From NCBI GenBank assembly GCA_027886175.1, contig JAJNNQ010000006.1, positions 62,366,001 to 62,430,000 on the forward strand: 64,000 nucleotides of DNA, read 5' to 3'. The stretch is from Phylloscopus collybita (lineage: Eukaryota > Chordata > Aves > Passeriformes > Phylloscopidae). Every line of letters starts with the position of its first letter. Positions within the stretch are counted from its first letter, which is position 1. A program made the position numbers and the translations under genes. Shown piece by piece: positions 37,501 to 45,480 of this stretch. The notes beneath the pieces are model-generated. The model did no database searches, was not told the origin of the DNA, and saw only the letters and a list, made by a program, of their open reading frames with translations.

Positions 37501-40500
37501 GTACAATAAAAGATTAAAATAGAATAAAAATAAAAGAAATAAGATAAAATTTAAAGTAGAACAAAATAAAAATGAATAAAATGAATAAAATAAAAAGCAA
37601 AAAGTAAAAAATAGATATAAAATGAAAATAGAAAAGAAAACAAAAATAAAAATACAATAAAAATACAGTATAATCAAAAGTAAAATAAAATACAATCAAA
37701 TTTAAAGAAAATGGAAATAACTAAAAATTTAAACAAAATAAATTAAAATAAATTAAAATAAATTAAAATGAAATAAAAGATAATGAAATGAAATTAAATG
37801 AAAAAATAAAATAAAATAAAATAAAATAAAATAAAATAAAATAAAATACACTACACTTCTTGGCCTTGACTTTCTATTTTACCCATTTCTGTTTTATCTG
37901 AACTAATTTATTAATTGCTTCCCAATGGTCACAATTTCTAAGCCATGTCTGGAACCCCCTGAAATTGCTGTTTGGGATCAGTCTGGCATTTGAGGGCACT
38001 CTGGGCAATGATGGCTTATCCTGAACCTAACTTTGTATTTGCTCCTCAATGCAAATACAATTTCTTTTTCTTCACTGCAAATACTATTTATTCAATGCAA
38101 ATGAACACATTCTTCAGTGCAAATAGAATTTATTTTTTCTACACTGCAGATACAATTTACTCAATGCAAATGAATACATTTTTCAGTGCAAATAGAATTT
38201 CTTTTTCTGCACTGCAAATGAATTTATTCAATGCAAATGAAGACATTCTTCAGTGCAAATGGAATTTCTTTTTCTGCACTGCAAATAAATTTATTCAATG
38301 CAAATGAAGACATTCTTCAGTGCAAATAGAATTTATTTTTTCTACACTGCAAATACAATTTATTCAATGCAAATGAATACATTTTTCAGTGCAAATAGAA
38401 TTTCTTTTTCTTCACTGCAAATATAGTTTATTCAATGCAAATGAATACATTTTTCAGTGCAAATAGAATTTCTTTTTCTGCACTGCAAATGAATTTATTC
38501 AATGCAAATGAAGACATTCTTCAGTGCAAATGGAATTTCTTTTTCTGCACTGCAAATAAATTTATTCAATGCAAATGAAGACATTCTTCAGTGCAAATAG
38601 AATTTATTTTTTCTACACTGCAAATACAATTTATTCAATGCAAATGAATACACTCTTCAGTGCAAATAGAATTTCTTTTTCTTCACTGCAAATACATTTT
38701 ATTCAATGCAAATGGAATTTTATTTTTTTCTACACAAGTTCCCTCTCTACAAAGGGAAGGTGTGGAAATGCAGACCGACTGAATTCTGCAAAATCCTTTT
38801 GGGGAATTAAGTGGGATCCACAGGCTGCAGATTTTGGGGAAAAAAAACAACCAAAAAACTCCTGAAAGCACAAAAACATGAAAGCCAAATAATTCAATAA
38901 AACTTTAATACAGAATTTACTCCCACAAGGCAGGAATTTGTTGCTCTTCTGACAGACTACGACAAACCCAGAGAATGCCAAAGGACATTTGCCCAGAAAA
39001 TGAGAAAACAAAGGAAAAATCCGATTTTTTTCCCCCCAAATATTTATCCAACAGATGGCTACAATTCAGCCAAAAACCTCGTGACAACGAGGGCCCCACC
39101 GACTCCAACTGATAAAAACACTGTAACATTTCAATGATTGTAGTGTTTGTGTTTGCCTTGGGTAGAAATTCAAATATTTAGTGTATCTTTCCCATCTTTT
39201 CAAATCTTTAATTGACACAGAGCGTGAGGCTTTTCCAATATTCCTTGTTAGGAGAGTCAGATGGGAATAAGGAGGTGTGGGAGCAGGGGGAAAATCCTGG
39301 CCAGGTTTCCCAGCTGGGAAACACCCCAGGAAAATGATCTCCAGTACAACTCAAAGCTGAATGGCAGCAGCAATTCTTAAAGTTTGCCTCTGAAGCTGAA
39401 TTTCCTGCTTCCTGAAGGGATTTTGTATTTTTCTCCCTTTGCTTTCCTTCCAAACGGTTCAACTTGCTCGTAAAATAAAAGGTCACAACAAACTGGCTGA
39501 GATTAATTAATGGAAGTCAAGCTTATATGAGACATCACCTGATTTTTTTCCCTATTCATTAGCACTGGTGCATCCTGCTGCTTTGGGGGTTTTCTAAAAA
39601 CACCCAACAAAACAATGCTGTGTAATTTACCTGTGGAAGTTTCATTTTTTGCAGGTCTGATCTCCTAACTCTCCTCTCTTTGCCCTGCACGTTTTCCTGC
39701 TCGATACCACTGCACTTGTTCCCTGAAGCATTGATCCAGTTTCTCAGGATACCTCTGGATCCTCCACCCTACAGACAGGGACGTGTGATCCAGCCATCCA
39801 CCCTTTCACGTCATTTCCCGATTTCCAATGAGTTTTGTGCTTATTTCCCCAAATTAATCCCACAAATCATTAATGTTCCCAATGAATAGCTATGCAGGGA
39901 GGAAGGAGCAGACTCAGTGATGCATAATCAGCAGGGAAATTCTGTGATTCAGGCAGTAACTCGCTATGCAAAGAAAACCCTAAAAATCAAGGCTTCTTTC
40001 TGGCTTACTTAATTAAGAATTAAAAGCCAGACATTTGAAACTAATTCCTGTTTGTTCACTTGAGCACGATGACACTTTGGTTCTGAGAAACCATTATAAG
40101 GGATTGGACTTCTGTGGAAAGAAGAGATTAAAAACCAGAAATGCTTTTAGCACATCTGCCTCTCTCCTGTCAAATTCCACAGAACTAAAACAACAACCCA
40201 AACTGTTCTCCTACAGAAAAAACCCACTGCTTTGTTCATGAGATGTTCAGCAACACTGCCAGTAAAAGGTGCTTGAAAATCACGGTGATTATGCAAGAAA
40301 ATCTATTCAACAACAGAAGAAAGCAAGAAATGGCAAAGCTCAGTGTCAGGGGAAGTCCCAGGAAGAGCACATGATGCTCGATGCTTACGACACCCCTGGC
40401 TGCAGACACCAATGGAAATTTTCAGTCAACAATTTCAGCAGAAGGAGGAAGAGGAGATACCAGGAAAGGCTCCGGAGAACCCCGGGAGAACTCAAAGAGC

Positions 40501-41756
40501 CAGAGCTTCACCCTGGTGCAGCAGCGCAGGGAACAGCTGGGCTTGGCACGGGGGAAGGGGAGAGGTGACTGCGGCAGAGCTGTTCCTCAGAATCACCCAC
40601 GGGTCTGGAGCTCAGAGCCCGTCCAGTTCCACATCGTTCCAAGCCCCGGTGTCCAGCCTGGCCTTGGGCACTGCCAGGGATCCAGGGGCAGCCACAGCTG
40701 CTCTGGGCACCCTGTGCCAGAGCCTGCCCACCCTGCCAGGGAACAATTCCTGCCCAAGATCCCAGCCAGCCCTGCCCTCCGGCAGTCTAAAACCACTGTC
40801 CCTGGTGCCCTCGGTCACTCTCTGCCTCTGCTCGTAGTCTCGCTGCCCTCCTTTGGAATGCCTCACAATACTTCCTCTTTGAGCAACAGGCTTTGGGCAA
40901 GAGTCGCTTTTTGCTGTGTAAGGACAAAAGAGAAGGCACAAACTCCTGCCCTACAAGCCACAATCCCCACCCTGCCGTTCTACCTCTCATTTCCTCATTC
41001 ATCCTTTAGGCTCTGCCAGACTGTGATTTCCAAGCCAAACAACGGGAATCCGAAGCTGTTTCTACCGCACCGCAGCTGCAGCCGCTGCAATTCACCGGGA
41101 ACAGGGTCTGCAGGGGCACGGGGAGACAGGAGCCAGGGAATGGCTTCCCACTGCCCAGGGCAGGGCTGGCTGGGATCTTGGGAATCAGGAATTGTTCCCT
41201 GGCAGGGTGGGCAGGCCCTGGCACAGGGTGCCCAGAGCAGCTGTGGCTGCCCCTGGATCCCTGGCAGTGCCCAAGGCCAGGCTGGACACTGGGGCTGGGA
41301 GCAGCCTGGGACAGTGGGAGGTGTCCCTGCCATAGCAGGGGTGGCACTGGGTGGGATTTGAGGTCCCTTCCAACCCAAACCCTGCTTTGACTCCATGAAA
41401 ACCCTAGGAACACGACAGATCCTCACCGACACCGTTATCCGGGCCGCATCCCCGCAGAGCTGCGGGACCGCAGCGGCACCCGCGCCCCGCTCCCCCCCTC
41501 GGCCCCGGGGAGGAGGCCTCGCACCGGCCCCGCTCCCTGAGGGCTCCCGGGACCCACCTGCGCAGGGCAGCGGGACCGCCACCAGCAGCAGCGGCAGCAC
41601 GGCCGCCAGACAGCGCCCGCCCGGCGCCCACAGCCACCGCCGCTCCGCCGTCCTTCTGCCCCTCGGCTCCTCCATCCATTCATCCCCGTGCTTCTCCGGC
41701 TCCTCCGTCCATCCCTCCCCGGGCTCCGCCGCCGCTCCAGCCGCGGGCTCCGCCAT
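22289..41756 (-). CDS. IFNAR1: IFNAR1, interferon alpha/beta receptor chain 1 (complete, 11 coding exons)
   Basis: Type I interferon receptor low-affinity chain, a plasma-membrane protein that pairs with IFNAR2 and couples to TYK2. Joined exons (41756-41558, 36789-36669, 33660-33476, 32226-32069, 30652-30505, 29372-29258, 27765-27563, 26270-26116, 25334-25181, 24064-23910, 22516-22289) give 1821 nt, 606 aa. All introns are GT-AG and all phases agree. Layout: leader in exon 1; four fibronectin III subdomains in exon pairs 2-3, 4-5, 6-7, 8-9; membrane helix about residues 483-508 in exon 10; cytoplasmic tail to 606. The internal duplication of SD1-SD2 and SD3-SD4 is visible (IGPP motifs open SD2 and SD4), as known for IFNAR1. 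Tail motif DSGNYS (581-586) is the beta-TrCP phosphodegron of this family. Starting at the second ATG (41675) would give 579 aa, nearer the human 557. Nothing is broken. Confidence 0.95.
22640..22845 (+). mobile_element. CR1 LINE 3' fragment in IFNAR1 intron 10
   Basis: Young-subfamily tail, sense opposite to the gene. It begins at GACCCTGGCCCAGGGTGCCC. Confidence 0.9.
22945..23525 (-). mobile_element. CR1 LINE 3' fragment with internal duplication
   Basis: The block CCTGGGGCTGGCAAAGCCCT ... CACCTTGTCCCCAGCCC occurs twice (22955 and 23250), so about 290 bp of CR1 is duplicated or two copies sit nested. The same subfamily recurs at 49545. Confidence 0.85.
23910..24064 (-). CDS. IFNAR1: IFNAR1 exon 10: transmembrane segment
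   Basis: Acceptor CAATTTTAG|GT; donor ATCGAG|GTGAGC. It encodes the hydrophobic run PLIIVGIFLGALLVVLLV, then juxtamembrane LYHAYNKIKYVFFPSC, where the membrane-proximal box for TYK2 binding lies in this family. Phase 1 in, phase 0 out. Confidence 0.96.
24336..24900. other. AT-rich intron 9 sequence
   Basis: Intronic to IFNAR1, T-rich, no tandem array or recognisable element. Confidence 0.4.
25181..25334 (-). CDS. IFNAR1: IFNAR1 exon 9: second half of SD4
   Basis: Acceptor TTCCCCAG|GAG with a poly-T tract of about 25 upstream; donor GCAG|GTGGGC. It contains the conserved PSTLYCVKVQAF strand and the cysteine pair with QQECIH. Phase 0 to 1. Confidence 0.95.
26116..26270 (-). CDS. IFNAR1: IFNAR1 exon 8: first half of SD4
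   Basis: Acceptor GCTTTCAG|AT; donor AAGGAG|GTGTGA. It starts with NGIGPPGVRLDL and ends with LSYRILYWKNSSDKE, the family's strand E/linker signature with one N-glycosylation sequon. Phase 1 to 0. Confidence 0.95.
26300..27460. repeat. Satellite of ~109-126 bp units, 10 copies, IFNAR1 intron 7
   Basis: The anchor CACCAAAYACTGTCAGT recurs at 26316, 26427, 26551, 26672, 26781, 26891, 27015, 27125, 27235 and 27346. Two length classes (about 109-111 and 120-126 bp) differ by an extra TAATTGTTAAAG block. The array occupies nearly all of intron 7 (26271-27562). Confidence 0.96.
27563..27765 (-). CDS. IFNAR1: IFNAR1 exon 7: second half of SD3
   Basis: Acceptor CTCTTGCAG|T; donor AAAACAA|GTAAGG. 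It encodes GFQKQIWNDD..., CENITSTCCNFSS and YYLRVQAS, the class II pattern of paired cysteines plus the LRVQA strand. Sequons NIT, NFS and NQS. Phase 2 to 1. Confidence 0.95.
28095..28895. repeat. Duplicated (AATGTGATACAAC + T-run)n arrays, IFNAR1 intron 6
   Basis: Two arrays (28095-28290 and 28575-28895) of TTTTTTAATGTGATACAAC units. Both end in the same ATTTTTCATGTGATACAATG + TGGTTTT + GGGCTACCCTTGG sequence, so the whole block was copied after the array formed. About 280 bp of degenerate related sequence lies between them. Confidence 0.9.
29258..29372 (-). CDS. IFNAR1: IFNAR1 exon 6: first half of SD3
   Basis: Acceptor CTGAGCAG|TG; donor CTCTA|GTGAGT. It encodes VTDLLCATNLSVLALNM and FQLLWDNQESQEVNYNVQYL, the N-terminal strands of SD3. 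Phase 1 to 2. Confidence 0.93.
29640..30160. other. AT-rich intron 5 sequence
   Basis: Long AT-rich stretch with TATATTAATTATATATAA motifs near 29840-29865. No element recognised. Confidence 0.4.
30505..30652 (-). CDS. IFNAR1: IFNAR1 exon 5: second half of SD2
   Basis: Acceptor CTTTCTTCCAG|CTG; donor AGAAAG|GTACCC. It encodes IDDLAPDSTYCFKAQAYL and SPISCVRTTQK, the C-terminal strands with the conserved Cys pair. Phase 0 to 1. Confidence 0.95.
31045..31690 (-). mobile_element. CR1 LINE fragment with internal 30-bp minisatellite, IFNAR1 intron 4
   Basis: Reverse CR1 (CCCCAAAATCCCAGAGGTGG to GTGATGATTTTGGTC). Inside it, 31325-31625 is a tandem array of about nine units of CCAGCCCCTTTCCCAGCTCC + CTCAGGAATTCT, where the normal CR1 has one or two. 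Confidence 0.9.
32069..32226 (-). CDS. IFNAR1: IFNAR1 exon 4: first half of SD2
   Basis: Acceptor ATATTTGCAG|CT; donor GCTCAG|GTATGA. It encodes AQIGPPGLELQSTDG and LSFKYNLVFWENSSHAQ, closely matching the mammalian exon. Phase 1 to 0. Confidence 0.96.
32560..32715 (+). mobile_element. CR1 LINE 3' fragment (older type)
   Basis: GGAGCAACCTGGTCTATGGA, CATGGCAGGGGATGGGCTTT and AGACCAGTTTGGGATTCT are a diverged CR1 tail in IFNAR1 intron 3. Confidence 0.8.
32930..33437 (-). mobile_element. CR1 LINE 3' fragment, ends ~40 bp from IFNAR1 exon 3 donor
   Basis: About 500 bp of reverse young CR1, reaching a far 5' block ending GGTGGGGTCTCACC. It lies immediately downstream (gene sense) of exon 3. Confidence 0.9.
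33476..33660 (-). CDS. IFNAR1: IFNAR1 exon 3: second half of SD1
   Basis: Acceptor CTGTCCCGCAG|G; donor CACCTCG|GTACGA. It encodes PKLEDTGWRELPGCQ, CDFSS and HYVRVRARAGPLLSPW, the paired-cysteine half of SD1. Phase 2 to 1. GC-rich relative to neighbouring exons. Confidence 0.96.
33670..34612. repeat. ~29-bp minisatellite directly upstream of IFNAR1 exon 3
   Basis: About 940 bp of units such as GGGGTAAAGAACAGCCTGGG + ATCAACACC, drifting to CAGGATAAACAACACCCC units at the far side. On the gene strand each unit contains a pyrimidine stretch and CCCCAG|GG. The array starts about 10 bp from the exon 3 acceptor. Confidence 0.96.
34613..35225. other. IFNAR1 intron 2 spacer
   Basis: AT-rich sequence with a short (TAA)n at 34963-34983 and a poly-T run near 35203-35220. 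No gene. Confidence 0.4.
35228..35312 (-). mobile_element. Short CR1 terminus
   Basis: ATCCCAGAATGGTTTTGGGT + TGGGAGGGACCTTAAAG is the reverse of the CR1 3' end. Confidence 0.7.
35675..36653. repeat. (GATAAATGT/GATAAATACAGT)n satellite beside IFNAR1 exon 2
   Basis: About 980 bp built from GATAAATGT, GATAAATAC(A/T)GT and GATAAATAT units with a higher-order pattern of about 100-190 bp. Almost every unit contains TGATAA. The array ends 14 bp from the exon 2 donor. Several frames are open on both strands because stops are rare; these are not genes. Confidence 0.97.
36669..36789 (-). CDS. IFNAR1: IFNAR1 exon 2: first half of SD1
   Basis: Acceptor TCTCCTAG|GC; donor TTCCAGTG|GTGAGT. It encodes GQSSLQSPENVQVHVVNTN and FTLSWDYSSTEPNVTFSAEF, with the family's PENV start, the LSWD strand and sequons NFT and NVT. 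Phase 1 to 2. Both flanks are kilobase tandem arrays. Confidence 0.96.
36800..37855. repeat. (ATAAAATATTAAGATAAAA)n AT satellite upstream of IFNAR1 exon 2
   Basis: About 1.05 kb of A-rich units combining AAATAAAATATTA, AGATAAAATGA and ACAATAAAAAGC, ending in pure (AAAAT)n at 37800-37850. On the gene strand it is a U-rich region running right up to the exon 2 acceptor. Confidence 0.95.
38040..38725. repeat. ~68-bp satellite carrying ATGCAAAT octamers, IFNAR1 intron 1
   Basis: About ten units of 67-69 bp, each with TTCAATGCAAATGAA, CTTCAGTGCAAATAGAATT and CTGCACTGCAAATA. Perfect ATGCAAAT lies at 38049, 38095, 38164, 38231, 38298, 38367, 38435, 38502, 38569, 38638 and 38706. Confidence 0.97.
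38726..40620. other. IFNAR1 intron 1, no gene seen
   Basis: Mixed-composition sequence without recognisable repeat, RNA gene or receptor-like exon. Could hold regulatory elements that cannot be judged from sequence alone. Confidence 0.4.
40625..40835 (-). mobile_element. CR1 LINE 3' fragment
   Basis: Reverse young CR1 with a diverged 5' side (CGGCAGTCTAAAACCACTGT). Confidence 0.85.
41110..41398 (+). mobile_element. CR1 LINE 3' fragment, adjacent to IFNAR1 exon 1
   Basis: Sense young CR1 ending in CCAACCCAAACCCTGCTTTG. It lies about 160 bp downstream of the exon 1 donor. Confidence 0.9.
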
Positions 41757-41830
41757 CCAGGGCAGCGTTGCCGGAAGCTCCGGCCGCCGCGCCTGCGCGG
41801 GAGCGGCCCGGGCGCTGTGAGGGAGGTTAG
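41430..41830. promoter_or_regulatory. IFNAR1: CpG-island promoter of IFNAR1
   Basis: CpG-dense block spanning exon 1 and about 75 bp upstream. On the gene strand CTTCCGG (about 41770-41776), 14 bp upstream of the first ATG, matches the ETS/GABP core common in TATA-less promoters. The island is cut off abruptly by the minisatellite at 41835. Confidence 0.6.
41558..41756 (-). CDS. IFNAR1: IFNAR1 exon 1: leader
   Basis: First ATG at 41756-41754 opens 66 codons plus 1 nt; donor GCGCAG|GTGGGT, phase 1. Residues 1-27 (MAEPAAGAAAEPGEG...) are acidic and hydrophilic, unlike a leader. A second in-frame ATG at 41675 starts MEEPRGRRTAERRWLW, followed by the hydrophobic core LAAVLPLLLVAVPL and CAG. The second start gives a more normal signal peptide, so the first 27 codons may be 5' UTR. 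Confidence 0.85.
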
Positions 41831-41834
41831 GGGT

Positions 41835-42930
41835 GTGTGAGGGCGGGGTGAGAGGAAATGTCAGGGCTGTGTCAGGGCTGTGTCGGGACAGTGAGGGGCA
41901 GTGTCGGGGCAGTGTGAGGGGCAGCGTGAGGGGCAGTGTGAGGGTAGCGTGAGGGTCAGTGTGGGGGGCAGTGTCGGGGCAGCGTGAGGGGCAGTGTGAG
42001 GGGCAGTGTGAGGGGCAGTGTGAGGGGCTGTGTGAAGGCAGTGTGAGGGGCTGTGTGAAGGCAGTGTGAGGGGCAGTGTGAGGGGCAGTGTGAGGGGCTG
42101 TGTGAGGGGCTGAGTGAGGGGCAGTTTCGGGTCAGTGTGAGGGGCTGAGTGAGGGCAGTGTGAGGGCAGTGTGAGGGGCAGTGTGAGGGCAGTGAGGGGC
42201 AGTGTGAGGGGCAGCGTGAGGAGCAGTGAGGGGCAGTGTGAGGGCAGTGAGGGGCAGTGTGAGGGCAGTGAGGGGCAGCGTGAGGGCAGTGTCGGGGCAG
42301 TGTGAGGGCAGCGTGAGGGGCAGCGTGAGGGCAGTGACAGGGCAGCGTGAGGGGCAGTGTGAGGGGCAGTGTGAGGGGCTGTGTGAGGGGCAGTGTGAGG
42401 GCAGTGAGGGGCAGTGTGAGGGGCAGTGTCGGGTCAGTGTGAGGGGCAGTGTCGGGTCAGTGTGAGGGCAGTGTGAGGGCAGTGTGAGGGGCAGTGTGAG
42501 GGGCTGCGTGAGGGGCTGCGTGACGGGCAGTGAGGGACAGTGTGAGGGCAGCGTGAGGGGCAGTAAGGGACAGTGTGAGGGCAGTGTCGGGTCAGTGTGA
42601 GGGGCAGTGTGAGGGGCAGAGTGAGGGACAGTGTGCGGGGCAGTGTCGGGGCAGTGTGAGGGGCTGCGTGAGGGCAGTGACAGGGCAGTGTGAGGGGCTG
42701 AATGAGGGGCAGTGTCGGGGCAGTGTGAGGGCAGCGTGAGGGGCAGTGCAGAGCACTGTCTGGGCAGTGTCAGGGGCAGTGACAGGTCTCCGTCAGGGCT
42801 CTATCGGGGCAGTGCAGAGCACTGTCAGGGCTGTGTCAGGGGCAGTGTCGGGTCTCTGTCAGGGCTCTGTCGGGGCAGTGCAGAGCACTGTCTGGGCTGT
42901 GTCTGGGGCTCTGCCAGGACACTCCGAGGG
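41835..42930. repeat. G-rich (GTGAGGGGCA)n minisatellite upstream of IFNAR1
   Basis: About 1.1 kb of 9-15 bp units (GGGGCAGTGTGAGG, GGGCAGTGAGG, GGGGCTGTGTGA), grading right into CAGAGCACTGTC and GGGCTCTGTC variants. G-runs fall on the plus strand. It begins about 80 bp upstream of the first IFNAR1 ATG. Confidence 0.95.
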
Positions 42931-43059
42931 CGGTGTCGAGACCCGCCCGCCCCTCCCGGAGCTCGCTGTGCCGCCCCAGGCAATGAACGGTGTCACAAAG
43001 TCACAGCTTATCTCGGGTTGGTGACCGGCCCTGCATCGCCCCTGGCACAAACCCAGGCT

Positions 43060-43490
43060 CGCGGAGCTGCTCCAGCCCTGGAGCTCCTCTGCTCTGGAGC
43101 CGGGCTGGGAGAGCTGGGGGAGGAGAGGAGAGGGCACCAGGGAGAGCTCCGAGCCCCTGGCAGCGCCTGAAGGGGCTCCAGGAGAGCTGCAGAGGGACTG
43201 GGGACAAGGGACAGAGGGACAGGAGCCAGGGAATGGCTTCCCAGTGCCCAGGGCAGGGCTGGCTGGGATCTTGGGAATCAGGAATTGTTCCCTGGCAGGG
43301 TGGGCAGGCCCTGGCACAGGGTGCCCAGAGCAGCTGTGGCTGCCCCTGGATCCCTGGCAGTGCCCAAGGCCAGGCTGGACACTGGGGCTGGGAGCAGCCT
43401 GGGACAGTGGGAGGTGTCCCTGCCAGGGCAGGGGTGGCACTGGGGGGGATTTGAGGTCCCTCCCAACCCAAACCGGGGTGGGTTTCTGTG
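43060..43490 (+). mobile_element. CR1 LINE 3' fragment
   Basis: Sense young CR1, about 430 bp, starting at GGAGCTGCTCCAGCCCTGGA. Nearly identical over its tail to 41118-41398, including the same GGGAATCAGGAATTG insertion. Confidence 0.92.
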
Positions 43491-43718
43491 ATTGTCTGGG
43501 AGGGAGAAATCTCTCTTTAGCTGCAGTTTGTCCTTTTCTCAAATGTTCGATCCAGTGCTGCAGTGATCATTAAATGCAGTGTGCATCTTCAATGCTGCAA
43601 TAATCATTAAACAATAAGCATAACAGTGTGCATGTTATGGTCCCTGAACTGTGGCTTGGGCTCAGCTCCCTTTTGCCAGCCACAAGTTCTGATCACAAGA
43701 TTAAAGAGCTCCTCTTCT

Positions 43719-43721
<3 letters not shown>

Positions 43722-43756
<35 letters not shown>

Positions 43757-43760
43757 TTGT
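43722..43760. repeat. Poly(T) tract
   Basis: About 34 consecutive T, then TTGTTGTTG. Confidence 0.97.
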
Positions 43761-44064
43761 TGTTTCATATTTTCCATGGGCCTGCCCAGCTGCAGGCTTG
43801 GAGAGGCAAAGTCAGGTGTTCACCTTTCACTTCCCACCCCCTCAAACACAAACTCCTCCGTGGGCAGACCAATGTTTCCAGAGGGGAGGATTTGAAACTC
43901 TGGTGGGCAAACTCTCAACATCCTGGCTGTTGTAAACAGGCCAGGCTTTGCTTCTTAGGGGGAGCACAGACAGACTTGGGGATAAAAATGTTCCTGGCTG
44001 CTGCTGCCATGGGGTGCTGCCCGTGCTCTGAGCACCTCTGCTGATCCCAGAGTCCTGGAAGCCC

Positions 44065-44775
44065 AGGATGGGTGAGGTTGGGAGGGACCCCAGTGGGTCA
44101 CTGGTGCCACCTCCCTGCTCCAGCAGGGCCATCCCAGAGCTCGGGGCACAGGGTTGTGTCCGGGTGGCTCTGGAATGTCCCCAGGGAGGAGAGTCCAGCC
44201 CCTGTCTGGGCTCTGCTCAGGGCTGGGCACTGCCCAGGGCAGAATTTCAGGGGAATTGCTGGGCTCAGGCCCTGCCCGGGGCTCTGGGGCCATTGCTGGG
44301 CCTGGGGCAGAGCCTGGGCCTGCTCTGCCCTCCCTGAGACAGGGACAGACAGGGACAGACAGGGGGACACAGGGACAGACAGGGGGACACAGGGACAGGC
44401 AGGGACAGACAGGGGGACACAGGGACAGACAGGGACAGACAGGGGGACACAGGGACAGACAGGGGGACACAGGGACAGACAGGGACAGACAGGGACACAC
44501 AAGGACAGACAGGGACAGACAGGGACAGACAGGGGGACACAGGGACAGACGGGGACACAGGGACAGACAGGGGGACACAGGGATAGACAGGGACAGACAA
44601 GGACAGACAGGGACAGACAGAGGAACACAGGGACAGACAGGGGGACAGACAGGGGGACACAGGGACACCCAGGGACACCCAGAGCCGAGGGCCCCTCTCA
44701 GCTGGGGCCCCTCTCCAGGCTGAGCAGCCCCAGCTCCCTCAGCCTCTCCTGGGCACGGAGATGCTCCAGGCCCCT
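44065..44775 (-). mobile_element. CR1 fragment split by a GGGACAGACAG minisatellite
   Basis: Reverse CR1 sequence at 44065-44335 and 44685-44775 (GGCCCCTCTCCAGGCTGAGC) brackets a 345-bp array (44336-44680) of AGGGACAGAC and AGGGGGACAC units. The array appears to have grown inside the CR1 copy. Confidence 0.85.
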
Positions 44776-44819
44776 GGGGTTGCTGAGGCTGTAGGAGATC
44801 AACCCACGGCTCTGCCAGC

Positions 44820-45338
44820 GTGTGAGGGGCACTGCTGGGTGCTGCAGGGCTGTGTCACTGTCAGGGGCACTGCTGGGTGCTGCAGGGCTGTGTCAGGAGC
44901 ACTGCTGGGTGCTGCAGGGCTGTGTCACTGTCAGGGGCACTGCTGGGTGCTGCAGGGCTGTGTCAGGGGCACTGCTGGGTGCTGCAGGGCTGTGTCACTG
45001 TCAGGGGCACTGCTGGGGGCTGCAGGGCTGTGTCAGGCTCACTGCTGGGTGCTGCAGGGCTGTGTCACTGTCAGGGGCACTGCTGGGTGCTGCAGGGCTG
45101 TGTCAGGGGCACTGCTGGGTGCTGCAGGGCTGTGTCACTGTCAGGGGCACTGCTGGGGGCTGCAGGGCTGTGTCAGGCTCACTGCTGGGTGCTGCAGGGC
45201 TGTGTCACTGTCAGGGGCACTGCTGGGTGCTGCAGGGCTGTGTCAGGGGCACTGCTGGGTGCTGCAGGGCTGTGTCAGGGGCACTGCTGGGGGCTGCAGG
45301 GCTGTGTCACTGTCAGGGGCACTGCTGGGTGCTGCTGA
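44820..45338. repeat. GGGCACTGCTGGGTGCTGCA minisatellite
   Basis: About 520 bp alternating 30-bp (CTGCAGGGCTGTGTCAGGGG + CACTGCTGGGTG) and 39-bp units, the latter adding CACTGTCAG. Clear higher-order repeats of about 140 bp. Confidence 0.95.
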
Positions 45339-45429
45339 GCCTGAGGCAGACTCCTCCTGTGAGCATTTCTTACCTTCTGCCCCAACAGCTGACAAGGAAA
45401 GCATTTCTGGCAAGTTCTGTGTGTAAGGA

Positions 45430-45480
45430 CACCTCAGGGTTACCATCACCTCAGGGTTACCATCACCTCAGGGTTACCAT
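45430..45480. repeat. 17-bp triplication
   Basis: CACCTCAGGGTTACCAT occurs three times in a row. Confidence 0.9.

Noticed and set aside
40381..41361. 326-aa plus-strand frame opposite IFNAR1 intron 1
   Set aside because: Most of it is two CR1 tails in opposite orientation; no conserved domain and no splice support.
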